This document shows, one piece after another, positions 10,023 through 21,490 of a DNA stretch of 44,640 nt. The notes beneath the pieces are model-generated. The model made no database searches, had not been told where the DNA came from, and worked only from the letters and a program-made list of their open reading frames with translations. Positions within the stretch are counted from its first letter, which is position 1; each line of letters starts with the position of its first letter. The translations under genes and the position numbers were made by a program. This DNA comes from Lojkania enalia (Eukaryota > Ascomycota > Dothideomycetes > Pleosporales), in contig ML986593.1 in the NCBI GenBank assembly GCA_010094045.1, positions 244,226-288,865 of the forward strand. Reading direction: 5' to 3'.

Positions 10023-12219
10023 TTACTCCTCTTTCCCATTGACTCCAAGTCTAGCTTCCTCGTCGCGTTTCTTGTCTTGCTGGATATCCGGCGCTGGAGC
10101 AAATCTCGATTTACCGCGGATACGTTTGCCAAAAAAGTAGAACAGTACCGGCATAGGGACAAGGACTAGGGCGATGAGACCAAGGAGCTACAAAACGTTA
10201 GCATTTACCAATTCAAGAAAATTTGCGAAGCAAGCATACGGTTGAGGCCCATTCAATTCCCATGCCGTCGAACATGTACGTTGCAAACAGAGGAAAGACC
10301 CCACCAAATAGAGATCTCATGAACGTGTTACCGGCTATAGCGGAGGCTGCAAACATGATGTATGCGTCGACTATATAGTTTAAGAGTGATAAGAAGATAG
10401 AAAATATGCCAAAGCCTGTGAAAAGCCCTGATAGAACTGGAGCAATCCAATGGACGTTTCCGGTATAACTGGTCCACCCGAACCAGAAGAGTCCACCTAC
10501 CCCAAGTAAGCATACTGGTATTAAACTACCTTGAAGTGTTAACATACCCGAGAATAGAACACCACCAACCATAGCAATTGGGAGACGCCATTCTGGAACA
10601 GGAATATTGTTGTTTGCTTCCAGTTTCCTAATGTAGCGTGGGTTATCAAGCCAGATGACGACGAAAGCGAGGAGTTCACCGGCGACCATGCCGAAGTATG
10701 CGAGGCCGCTTTGTCCTTCGTTCCAGCCGTAGACACCTTGAAATACAAGGGCATAGGCCGTAAGGAAAAGGTAAAGAATGCCATCTATAGTCAATGAGTA
10801 TACATGCCGTTGCGAGCAAGGAGATTTGGAAGACCTACAAATAAAGCTCATATAGATGGTTATGAGTAGAACAATTGGCTCTGTAAATAAGATCCGCATT
10901 GGTCTACTCACATTCTTGACTAGTAATTCCTTGAAATTAACCTCGATTTCCTCTTGTTTAGCATGGATACCCCAATTCTTCGTTCTCCGCCTCAATTCTG
11001 AAGCCTTTTGTACTAGCACAACGGGCGGATAAGTTTCTTCCAAGAAGAAGACGAGCAAAACAAAGCTCGCCCAGCCCATGACCGAGGATATATATTCGGT
11101 CCAGCGCCATCCTAGATGTGAAATAGTAATAAAGCCTCCAATGAACGGAGCGAGTAAAGGGCCCATGAAAACGCACGCTGAGAAAACCGCTACAGCGAGG
11201 CCTCGAAGCTTATTGTTGAACATGTCCGCAAATATGGCAGCAACAACAGCTAGGGGACAGGATCCGAATATTCCAGCAAAAAACCGGCAGATAAGGATAG
11301 TTTGTAGGTCTTTCCCAACCGCTACTGCAATAGAAAAGATCGAGAACCCAAATGCGCCGACTAGTATTGGCGGCCGACGGCCATATAACTCGGACATAGG
11401 ACCCCAGCACTGGATTTTCTAGTTACTAAAAATTGAAAGATGATGCGGAGCAGGACCTACCAAGGGACCAAAGGCGTATCCAAACACAAAGAAAGATGTT
11501 CCCAAAGTCCCGACCTCCTGATCAACACCAAACTGCCGAGATACGGGCCTAGTCGCTGAGCTGAAAATGCTGCTGCCCATAGTTGCGCTCAAGGCATCAA
11601 AAGCCAAAATGGTACCAATAAACAGTTTTTTACGCATGGGCCAGTTTTGTGCATGTAACGGGTCATCGACACCATCGTACTCCACCACGTATTCTTCGAG
11701 TTCTGGGAGAGGTGGAGGGTAAGGCTTATCAGCTCCCATAACAGGCAAGGGCCTCTGAGGCTTTGTAGTCGAACGACGAGTGATGCTCGCTCCTACAGTC
11801 GCTTGATGTTGAGAGCGATGAGTTTCAATGCGGCTTATGGCTTCTGGGTCCCGTTCAGTAGGATGACGGTATAACATTCCAACATCAGACGCATTGTTGC
11901 CTCTTCTATGAGGTGCTGTAGTTCTTCCTGCCGTCCGTATTTCTTCCAATTCGCGGCGTGAGGAACTGGCTGACGAGGACGACGTCGAAGAACTGCTCTG
12001 TCTAGATAATGGCGCGTCCTCCTCTTTTTCCTGTGGAACTTCATTTTCATGCGTATTTCTTGGATGTGTACTTGCTGCTATCGTATCGGCATACGAGAGA
12101 TCATGGCTGTGCATCCGCTGGTATTCTTGTCGAAACTGTTCTTGTGGATCCCATTGCGAATAGCTGCGAGGCTCCGCACCTGCCTCATTTCTTAAAACCT
12201 CATAGTCTGGCTCTTCCAT
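10023..12219 (-). CDS. MFS multidrug/polyamine-type transporter (DHA1 family), four exons
   Basis: Predicted to be a 12-TM proton antiporter of the plasma membrane exporting drugs or polyamine-like compounds. Exons: 12219-11461, 11409-10839, 10784-10240, 10187-10023; introns of 51, 54 and 52 nt all have GT..AG ends and restore the family sequence across each join (GPLCWGPMSELYGRR; MSFIYGILYLFLTAY; EWASTLLGLIALVLVP). The product is 679 aa. Residues 1-197 are a hydrophilic tail with a Ser run at 73-87; the NWP motif (192-194) precedes TM1, and motif A (ELYGRR, 260-265) follows TM2. A basic tail (KKRDEEARLGVNGKEE) ends the protein. The usual length without such a tail is about 500-550 aa, so the N-terminus is long. 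It has the only ATG in frame near the 5' end. No neighbour on the same strand is close enough to suggest co-transcription. The substrate is unknown. Confidence 0.9.
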
Positions 12220-15200
12220 GATAGCTCGGACGACAGCGTGGCTCAGAGAGTCTCCGAGGAGTCAATTGATGGGACAGAATGTCGCTAGCTCGGAAGGCGA
12301 CAGCAATTTCCAGTTATACAACGTTCAATTGCAGAGAACAGGTATCAGCCGAGGTTAAGGTGTTCCTCTTCGCAAGAATGAGTCCTATGGCTCGGGGGCC
12401 TGCCTTAAATTATCAAGCGACCTACGCCGTTAAAGCAAAAATCAATTGCTAATACCATGATCGATTCGGGTGGAGGCGCGCTGTGCCCACACAACCACTA
12501 GTCAGCGAAAGCATAGATATGACGGAATAGCGCCTCGAGGGAAAATTTTAGAACCCTTGAGTAAGCCATGGACTAGATCAAATGGCGACCGCTAAATGGT
12601 GGAACGATGAAAGTGGAAGCTGGTGCACAGAAGCATGATTGGTAAGTTGTGGTCTAGTCTGGGTCGTAGTCGAGAGCTGGAGTTGCAAAATTTGAAGTGA
12701 GCGGTGCCCTACGTCATCGCACATGGCCGCACTACCTTAGTCAGCCCTACCCCCTGGGACCATCACCAACGCACCTCTGTGTATACACGGAAGGAGAGAG
12801 AAATATGACTATTTGGAGGCGCAATGCGCGATGTGGGATCAGTGAACGGTAGCTAGAGGAGAATACGACATTTTGCGGACCGACGAGGTTTTTCGTTGCA
12901 GATCCCAGAATAAGCGGCTTCTCGCCGAGGCCTACCCACGGGACCGGTGAGACCGATTGTTTAGATCCAAATTGGAGAGATATAAGACGTATTAATCAAG
13001 TTATTCGGTAAGCCGGAAGGAAATGGGTAAGATGGAAACAAACTGAGGTTTAGAAAACATCTTTCGTGTGCCTACATCACTACCCGTCTCCATTCACCGG
13101 CTATGAGTCAGTCGTTGCAAGTATCAAAGAGCCCATCAGCTAACTAGTGACTTTAGGAGGATTTCCCAAGTCTTCTATATGCATGAATACGTATTTACAG
13201 TATTGTAGGAAGAGGCTGTTAGACGAATTCACAATGCCATATTTCGCACTCTCGGTCAACCTGACGCATGTACACCATCCGGCTCCTCTGCTCCTTCCGG
13301 AAGATGGATTTTTATAACAAATATGTCTAGTTGTTCTAAGATCTGCGGGCCATCTCTTCCTGGAATAAATGCAAGAGCAACTAATACTTCCTCTCACTAG
13401 GAGGGTCTAGTCGTATTGCAATAATCCCGCAGGTATAACCTTCTCTATTAATCCGCCACCTCAGATTCAGCGCTCCTCCCCTTAAATCCAGGAAATTTTT
13501 AAGGCATCCTCCTTCTCAGTTAGCCTAATTAAGCTGCTTAGTCCGTGTGTCTAATTTCCGGAGTCTGCTGTTCGCGTGACCAGTTCTCCAGGAATAGCCA
13601 TCGCTGCCCACACATTGACGGATAATACGGTATTCAACCCTCTCTAAATAGGCAGAGACAGAGCTAGTTAAAATAGAAGATCACCTATCTCGTGTTTCAG
13701 CAGCTTTTCATCGTTTCACATTATCGGTTTCAGAAGCTTGAGAAAGTCCGTAGCGGTACTATACAAGATCCTAGGAGCGCTCCACTCGGAAAGCAGTCGT
13801 TCAACGTCGGTTAGAGTATAGAGATCGAGAAAGTCACGCTTAGCACACTACAAAGTTGCAACTACAGTTGCGAGCTTAATGCAAGATGCGTGCCATATTA
13901 TAGTATCGGGAGACACTAGAGATAAGCAGAATCGAGCTGCATAGTACGAAAGGTATTGAGATAGTCTATAACATCTGGACTGAATCAGTGCAGCAGGTTT
14001 GAAAGTTATCATGGCATCAACGTAATGGAGAGTATTGGAAACATTGAGTGAGGTAATGGCAAGAGAAATGCTATAGGTGTTAAAGCAATTACTGCCATCA
14101 ACATGCTAGGTGAAATCATCCATCACTTAAAGTTATGCTGCTATGGCCAACGCAGAATTACATAAATCCAATTACAAGACTAAAGGCTGTTACTATCCTT
14201 GCCTGTATTTTTGGATCCCTTACACTCAGCCTAATCCTTAAAAAAATATGGGTTAGAATCCACATACAGCACTACGATAGATGGGGCGACTAGTTAATGG
14301 TAGCAGCAGCTATTAGTGAGACTTTCATTGGCCATAGCACAAATGCTGACTGACACAGGGACCTATAATTGCATTGACTGTCACATTTCTTATATATGAG
14401 CCCTATTTGAGTTCAAATCTATTGGTAGCTAATTTATCTAACGACAGACGTCTATGAGTTCAATAAACAGGTATAAGGGACGTGAACCCGGGGCTATTCC
14501 CCATCCAACGCAAATTTGTCTTGATCATCGAAAATTTATTCTGCATCGCCGCCAGCCTAATCAAAATTTCAATATTACTATCCTATTGAAGACTCCTCGC
14601 CCGCTCTATTCACCTCTTTTCTGATAAGTGACATGGATCATCATCGGCATTATTACCACTTACTCTATTGCTTTAACTCTTGTGCTTTCCTTTAGCTGCA
14701 AACCCATATCGGATTTCTAGAATCGAACGTATCTTTTGAAGATAATTCAGAGCTATAAATATAAATGCTTCAACAGAAATGCCGAAATCTCCGCCGCAGG
14801 CACTATCTCAGCCCTTAAGACTTGATCATAGCATTGCTTCCTACACTTCTCTACTAGAATTTGTAAATATCAATTAAGAAGAAGATGTCCCTTTGTATCT
14901 TCGGCATCGGCGCTATCGGCGCCCGCTTTAGCTGGAACATATTCTTCGAAACACTGGTTGTGACCTGGGTCACATGGACCAGCTTTTTGTATTCGTTGCT
15001 AAAGCTATATATCTCGGCGTTATGTGCGTCAACGTGCCGATGCTCAATGTCTTTTCTCACAATCTCTTAGACTTGAATGTCTCACTATCTTCTCAAAGCC
15101 TAGCTCCAAGGATTCGGAAAATCACGGCAATATCAAGCAAGACGTGTCTGCAAACACCTCAAACTCCATTTCATTCGAGAAACTTGGCTTTCAGAGGCAC

Positions 15201-15800
15201 ATCCGGAATCAAAGCAACAGGAGGTATAAAGGTATTTGAAATTGGGAATTAGGATGTAGGAATAAGAGATTCTTAAATTGGATTGCGAGCACTACCATCA
15301 ATAGTACCAGCACTTCGTCTATGGAAGTAGCAGACTTTCTAACTGTTTTTCCCGTGAGCGCGATGTGCTCCTTTTGTATTACTGGAGATCGAATCATCTA
15401 TTCGTTTTAAGTTCGTTTATGGGTTTAAAAATTATCACACCCTTTGCCCGAAACCTACCACCATTTCTTCACAACAGCAATACGCTGTCTGGGGGTTCTG
15501 CTTCAAGGATACATAATGAGTCTTTATCAATAGCACGATCATTTATGTGAAGCTGTCAAGCCCTAGAGCCTCAAATATTCACCGATCCGCATCTTCTTAA
15601 TCCCATTTATACCCTAAAATGCCACTGAATACAATCGATATCAAGGTATGTATTTCACTGGTCAATATAACCCACCGACTTAAAATACTACGAAATATGA
15701 TTGAGCGGATGAGAAATTCTTTCTTTGATCTGATTGCTAAGATCAGTATATGCCTCAAAACTAAGAGATTATTGCAACTTATGAAGATTAATTCTTCATC
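12220..15800. other. Long intergenic stretch (3.6 kb), no supported gene
   Basis: The first part (12220-13000) would hold the promoter of the MFS gene reading left. From about 13400 to 15800 the sequence is moderately AT-rich, with only short open frames in several phases (for example 14885-15070 and 15619-15969), none with recognisable domains or consistent splice sites. I see no RIP-like stop pattern comparable with 1-8500 and no tRNA. Confidence 0.5.
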
Positions 15801-16571
15801 CTACAATGCAACTACCTTTAGGAAACCCATCCAATCCCTATCATCCGGCGGGAATGTCAACGGTGGAAACGTTCCATTCTGTCTCTTCCCCCACCGCATC
15901 CTCTTCCCTTCTGCCTCTAGCCTATTCTCCCGATTCCAATCCGCAGCACCCAATAACCTCAACAGATAATATTCCCCGGCATTGCCTCCCCAATTAAATT
16001 TAAATGTCCACGTTGTTGTATTCTTGGCGCCTAGGAAGACGCCCTCCTGCATAACGCCTTCGAGGGAATGCGAGTATGGATAGAGCGGCAAACCAGGCAA
16101 GGCAGGATTGAGGTTGAAGGAGAGAGAGGCCTGCCAATTTTCTTCACGGGCGATCTCGAGCGAAGTCCAGCCGATTGAGAGCTTAGCTTGGAGGGTTGAT
16201 GAGATGCAGCGGAGGGTTATGTTTTGGACAAATGGAGATGTGCCGGCTTTCGGAAGGGTGATCTAAATCAACGATTATCAGCGCCCTAAATCTACATTGG
16301 ACTGCCCAATGGGGAGGGACTGTGAACTCACAAAGCCAAAACGGTCTACTCCGTCATTTGTAAATACTTCAGCGCTGACTTTGTTACCGTCGAATGTGCT
16401 GCCTGTCGAATCTGCCACTACTATGAATGGCCCGGCTTCCCCCGTTGAGGCGTCATAGTTTGGATAAGCACTGCAGTCCGTAGCAAGCGGCGTCACAGAG
16501 ACATCTGGAACTGCTGCGATAGTTTGGAGAAGTGTAGCGCAGGCAATTGCGCGGGTTGTAGAGAGCCGCAT
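15801..16571 (-). CDS. Small secreted protein, unrecognised family
   Basis: Exons 16571-16332 and 16262-15801 join across a 69-nt intron (GTGAGT donor, CTGAT-like branch site, TTTAG acceptor), giving 233 aa. Residues 1-20 (MRLSTTRAIACATLLQTIAA) look like a signal peptide with cleavage before VPD. The mature part is Ser/Thr-rich early, has the conserved-looking stretch GPFIVVADSTGSTFDG, and has possible N-glycosylation sites (N-I-T, N-T-T, N-G-T). Cysteines are few (Cys33 and one in LRCIS). There is no GPI-type hydrophobic tail. It resembles extracellular or wall-associated hypothetical proteins that are common in Pezizomycotina, but I assign no function. Without the intron the first frame stops at 16278, so splicing is needed. 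Confidence 0.75.
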
Positions 16572-17061
16572 ATTGTCTAGCGCTGTACGGCGTGGGATGG
16601 GAAAATGTTACCACTGCGACATAAATATCACGGTCACTGTGAAAGCCATGTTCTTGTGTTGTCAATTTAGAAATCGTGCTAATAGAACCATCGACTGTTC
16701 GCATCTAGCGTTCATTTGCCCATGGTGATCTAGTGGTCGGCTAAAACGGAATTCCACAGTGTGCATACCCTGGTGATAGTAGAATATTCCAGTAATTTGA
16801 ACATATTGTTGTGGACCGAGAATTGCAACTACCGACAATAGGGAAACAAGGAACATGGTGCGGGGCATTTATTGGCGGCCACACGTCGGATGTATCTGAG
16901 CGAGTTGCTAGTGGAAAATAGGATTCTCTGCAAACAATGTGAAATGTAGGCCATGTAGGTTGAAGCAAGACTAAGCTTTCCACCTACTTGTAAGTTAATT
17001 AGCCTATTTCTTTTAGCTCTGTATCCTTCCCGGTAATCCCTTCATAGATCGCCTTCCATGC
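16572..17061. other. Intergenic with a possible small secreted ORF
   Basis: A minus-strand frame at 16868-16662 (68 aa) starts MPRTMFLVSLLSVVAILG, which has signal-peptide character, but the rest is not recognisable and I find no supporting intron. It lies directly upstream of the secreted-protein gene and may be chance. The 3' flank of the oxidoreductase gene is at the other end. Confidence 0.3.
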
Positions 17062-18107
17062 TTACGACCTGTTCGCAAGCTCAATAGCCTCCTTGATAAC
17101 TCCATCGAGCTCTTCCTTCGGCAGACCAAGTTGCGCATTCCATATTTTCTGCTCCTTAGGGAAGTTGTATCCGACATCAACGTCTGCAACGAAGCTGATC
17201 GCTAAGAGAGGATACGTTGAATAGAAGTCGCCCGCATCATATATCTTTCTCAGCGCTTCTATTTCGGGCTTAGAATCCTTCACTGTGATGTCCCACTTGT
17301 CACCTGTCTGTTTTTCTAGGCTCGCGATAATCTCGCGAGAGTTGCTAACAAAGTCAGAAAGGAAAATTTGTTTGTTTTCTGTCTCGTCCGCCTTGAGAAG
17401 GGCACGTGCGACCGCAAGGCCCGTGTTTCTAGACGTAGTGATTGTGAATGGAGCCTTTCCTGAGTCATATACTGTAGCTTTGCGGTTCTTGACATCAATG
17501 AATAGAAAGTTACCGCTCTTTAGGGGATTCAGAGCCCTGAACGGGGTAAGCTACCTTTCAGCTAAATTGAGGGGAAATAGTACCAGTCTAGCCATGAGCC
17601 GCAAGAAATACTCGTCCAGGTCAACTTGCCATTAGACGCAGCTGCCTTCTTCTGCAGGTACTGTAGCATTTTGCCTTTGGCCTCGTACACTGGCACAAGA
17701 CTGGTAGCTCGCGGATCAAGGTTGTTGGCACCGAATTCCGATGGAATGAGCCTCTTTACTCCCGCAGCAATAGTAGCATCGATGATCCGAAAGGCGAGGT
17801 CATCCCGGGCAACAGGCGTTGTGCTGAGCGCTACCACGACTGCGTCCTGGCCTTTGAATGCCTTGGTCAATTCTTCCACAGTGTATTCATCAGAAATAGA
17901 TTTCACCGGCGTGCCTTTCGGGAATTTGGCTGATGAGCTAGCGCGGGTCAGGATGGTGACGTTGAAAGAGGGTTCATCGAGGAGGGCCTTGAGGATGGGT
18001 GCACCGACAGAGCCAGTTGCCTAACACAGTCAGCAAATCTTTGGCACTGGAAAAGAAATCAGTGCCTGTACACCGGCGATTATGACGTTCTTTATTACCG
18101 AAGACAT
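17062..18107 (-). CDS. NmrA-like / isoflavone-reductase-like NAD(P)-binding oxidoreductase
   Basis: Exons 18107-18072, 18020-17584 and 17536-17062 (introns 51 and 47 nt) give 315 aa, normal for the family. Exon 1 encodes only 12 residues and its join completes the dinucleotide-binding loop G12-A-T-G15-S-V-G18 after the strand NVIIAG. Later family marks are AVVVALSTTP, AGVKRLIPSEFGAN and KLTWTSISCG; the second join reads SWLDWALNPLKSG. Members are atypical short-chain dehydrogenases that bind NADP(H) and either reduce phenylpropanoid-like or other small molecules or act as redox sensors (NmrA, HSCARG). Cytosolic location is expected. The first donor is GTACAG, slightly unusual, but the alternative would break the binding loop. 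The substrate is unknown. The divergent space to the next gene is more than 3 kb, so there is no operon-like partner. Confidence 0.88.
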
Positions 18108-21100
18108 TATCTAGGTGTCTTCCTATGGTTATCGGGATTCAGTGACCCGGGGGAGGGGGGGCGGGGAGGGAAGTTTGTAAAAGTGGTTCCAAGATTATGC
18201 AATTGAGTACAAAATCAAGTTTGTGATGTCTTCAGGTTGCTGTTCGATTTAGACATGAAAACCTGCCGGCTGTCCCTCTTATATACATCTCAGCGATTCT
18301 ACAGCTGTTGGACTATGCCGTTCTCTATGCTCCTCCAATGTGTACTTTTGATGATTCTCCAGAATGAGTAATTACTGATTAGATATCCAGAAGATTTTCG
18401 AAGCTATCGAGACCCGTTGAAGATCCCTTCATGTATCGGCCGCCGCTAGTAGCGATTATCTCCGATTAATCATCAATAGAGAATTGGAGTTATTGGGGGT
18501 CGTGCGGGCGCCATGAGCACGATATAGGGCTCAATTCTTGCCGGCTTCCAGCTTCACCTTCAATCGGCAAATATAGGACGTTTGGAGCCGGCCCAGAGAC
18601 AGAACGAGTCTCAACGAGTCTCAACGAGTCTAACGAGAGGCGCTGAGTAAACGTGCCGGCAAAGCTAGGCGAGAATATTAGTCAACAAAGCGATCAGCCG
18701 AGCATAACATGTCTGCAGAATACCAAGCATTCATAATAGCTATTGTTGGAGAGATCAAGATTGGCCGACACAGCAAGAGCACGACCGGGGGTGGGATGAT
18801 TTTGGTGTTGAGCTCTCACAGGAAACGCAATTGGCGCCCAGAACAGCCAGCTGGTCAATGCGTTGCGGCGTCCGTAGGTTGCCTCCACAACGCTTCAGCT
18901 GGACTTCACTATTAACGTCATCAAACCTCCGCTATGTGCGACACGATATCTGAGCGGTGAGTGCATTGTATGGGATGGGATTTTCCGATACCTCCAATGC
19001 CAAATGCCAGGATGGGCTACAGGATACTGATTCAATAGGCGTTCATCTGACTCCTAGCATGACCACAAGGTTCTTTGAGGTCCTATCCCTGCACCTTTCG
19101 ACAAATTCAACGGACAAATTGGCTGGATAGCTATTCTGTCCTTGAAAAGATGGCATGCATCCCTAATGTCAATAGCTCAGTCTGCGGTTCGCTTATCGCG
19201 CCAACGAGAAAGGCTTTCTGCTTCATTAATCGTGTGGTTGTTTTATGTCTAAACTTCGCCTACCTAGAGAGGTTTTGTTTGTCAGAAGTATTGCCACGAT
19301 GTAAGACATCGCCACATGATCCTCGCTTCCTCACACCATTTTACGCCCGGTGCGTTTCAACTTGACACATTGGTCTCGACTTGTGTAACCATCCACAAGA
19401 CCCTGCCATGGAGACGTGGCATCAACGGTTGCTCTCCGATTGCTCGCCTCGGTCGTGCTCTCCAAAATCACGAGGAGATATTGATAAGTAACTCCCGGCC
19501 TGTTTTCCGGCCGCTGTTGAACTATTACAGCTCAAAAGATGATTTGAAGTTGCTCGGGACAACCGACGTAAGGTGCATCCCCGAGTTTTGTGTAGCTTTA
19601 AACACCATACCCTCATTTGGCAGGCTGGAAAACACGAATATATTGGAGGCACAGTTCGACCTACCTATATCCTGGGTTCAACAACCATTAGAGAGAGTAA
19701 GCATATCGACACTCCTCCCACACGAATCTCACGTGTCGTCTACAACGGTGGACTGTATGTGTTAGCACAACTCATCCTTTGCAACCTTTTTCCCTTCGCC
19801 TGTCGGAGCTGTTCCGTGTTTTTACGAGAGCGTGCACGGAATCAGCCCCATTTGCTGAGTAACATCGTTGTTCGCTTGTGTCAACCGGCATCGTACATCC
19901 CAAATTGGGTCTTCCTTTTCTTGAATACTTTGCCTTTCTTTTCTCATCCCAAACTACGTCTTACTCTGTGGCATGTGGGTTCTATGCCGGTCTGGCTACG
20001 CTAGAAAATGCAGTCTAGTGTCTCTGGGAATAGAACATAGGAGAGCTGCAGTACACATGCAGCCACAATTGAAGTTGGTAAAAAGACCTATTTAGTCGGA
20101 CCTATGTGGGTTGTGGAGTTCACGCAGCATTCTGATGGACCCTTTGCGCCCTTGTACTAGATGAAAATCACTAGAATAGAGTATTGAGCGGTCAGGGATC
20201 CGCTGCGATGTTCATAGCCATACTTACGCGATACGTAAGAGGAATCTTTTCTTGTCTCGGAGCTAAAGGGGCATATCAACCTTGAGCTGAACTCACATAT
20301 ATGCTCTAGGAGAGAACCTTCCGGATCGGGAATTGTTTCCGCATGCTTCATAGCTCTTTGCAATGACATTGCCATTGCTACGTAGCACTCTATTCGCGTT
20401 GTGTAGTGATATGATTTTAGCCTCTTAGCTACTGCACATAAACAGACATGCCACCGTTGCCGAACCGTTGCGCTCAGTATAATCGAGTAGTCTCGATGGC
20501 ATACTTTGCGTGAAAGATTTGTACATTCTTCAGCTGCAAAGAAAAGTCCTGTCGACTACGACTCACCCAAAAATCTATCGCTTCGCCCCCATCGAGTCTC
20601 AGTTCAATCATTCGTTAGCCCGTGCAACATGGGCGCATTGACGCGACAAGGATGCATTCTCTAGCTTAATCTATAGCCACCCAATAATTTTAGCTCCTTG
20701 CCGCCCAAACGCATAACCGGTTACCAATTACGATGTCTACGCCTGTGCATAAGCGCCGTTATACAACTTCTAAAGAGGCGCGGCTGGCGAAGCGGGCCGC
20801 GAACGTATGCTCGAGCGAGAAAGCATGCGTATTGAGGCTTCATGCGGAGTAACGTAGCAAGGCATTTATTCTCAATTATCAATCGAGCATTCATAGTGGA
20901 GAGCAGCGTTGCTTGAAGCGTACAACTCCACCTAGCAATACAGGAAACCGGAACTATGGCTACAGAACAACTTAGAAGTAATCGGTTGTTCTGGGAAATT
21001 GAGCCACAGCAGATGCCAGGTCAGAGCGTTACCATACCAAATTGTAAGGTTTGCAAGGCCTGATATTTTGCATCTCTTCGCGCCTGATGAATCTCGTTAG

Positions 21101-21490
21101 ATCCAGTTGCCAGGATCGCATAAAGTAGCTCGTCACAGCCTAATCCTCCGACTCGCCGGCGCGACCATTTCATACATATCTCGGACTATGCAGGCCCTTG
21201 TAGCAAATTTGAGTCCCAGCGCTCCATATGATTGACCGTACGGGCCCTGAGCTCTCGGGTCGTTATATGCTTCACTCTGCGGATCAGAAGTGTAGTGTCT
21301 TGTTTTTCCACATTTCGGGGTCGATCTTACTCCGCGCTCTCCCGTGACATTTACGGGGCACAGCAATCACCATTTCATAAACAGGCGCAGAAGCCATTTA
21401 TTCATGAGCTCAGTTTCGGAAAACACCATTTTAAAGAGGAGGGACGATCGTTGAGAAACATTGACTATCTGGGAATCCCATGCCGACGCC
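18108..21490. other. Long intergenic region (3.4 kb) upstream of two divergent genes
   Basis: It holds the promoters of the oxidoreductase (left) and the DHA2 transporter (right). Open frames at 19316-19765 and 19573-20004 (plus) overlap each other in different phases and show no domain. A 39-codon ATG frame at 20733-20852 begins MSTPVHKRRYTTSKEARLAK, is basic and could be a short first exon (GTATGC follows codon 24), but no downstream exon was found. A run of G's (gggggagggggggcgggg) lies at 18149-18168, about 45 bp upstream of the oxidoreductase start. Confidence 0.45.
18603..18637. repeat. Short tandem repeat, 10-bp unit, about 3.5 copies
   Basis: Units AACGAGTCTC begin at 18603 and 18613; a third unit at 18623 lacks the last base and is followed by a partial AACGAG. 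It lies about 0.5 kb upstream of the oxidoreductase start. No function is inferred. Confidence 0.85.

Noticed and set aside
16715..16745. tRNA D-arm-like word (gatctagtggtcggctaaaac)
   Set aside because: No matching T-arm or acceptor stem within 100 bases on either strand.
19316..20004. Two overlapping plus-strand frames of 149 and 143 codons
   Set aside because: They overlap in different phases, lack domains and splice signals, and read like random translations.
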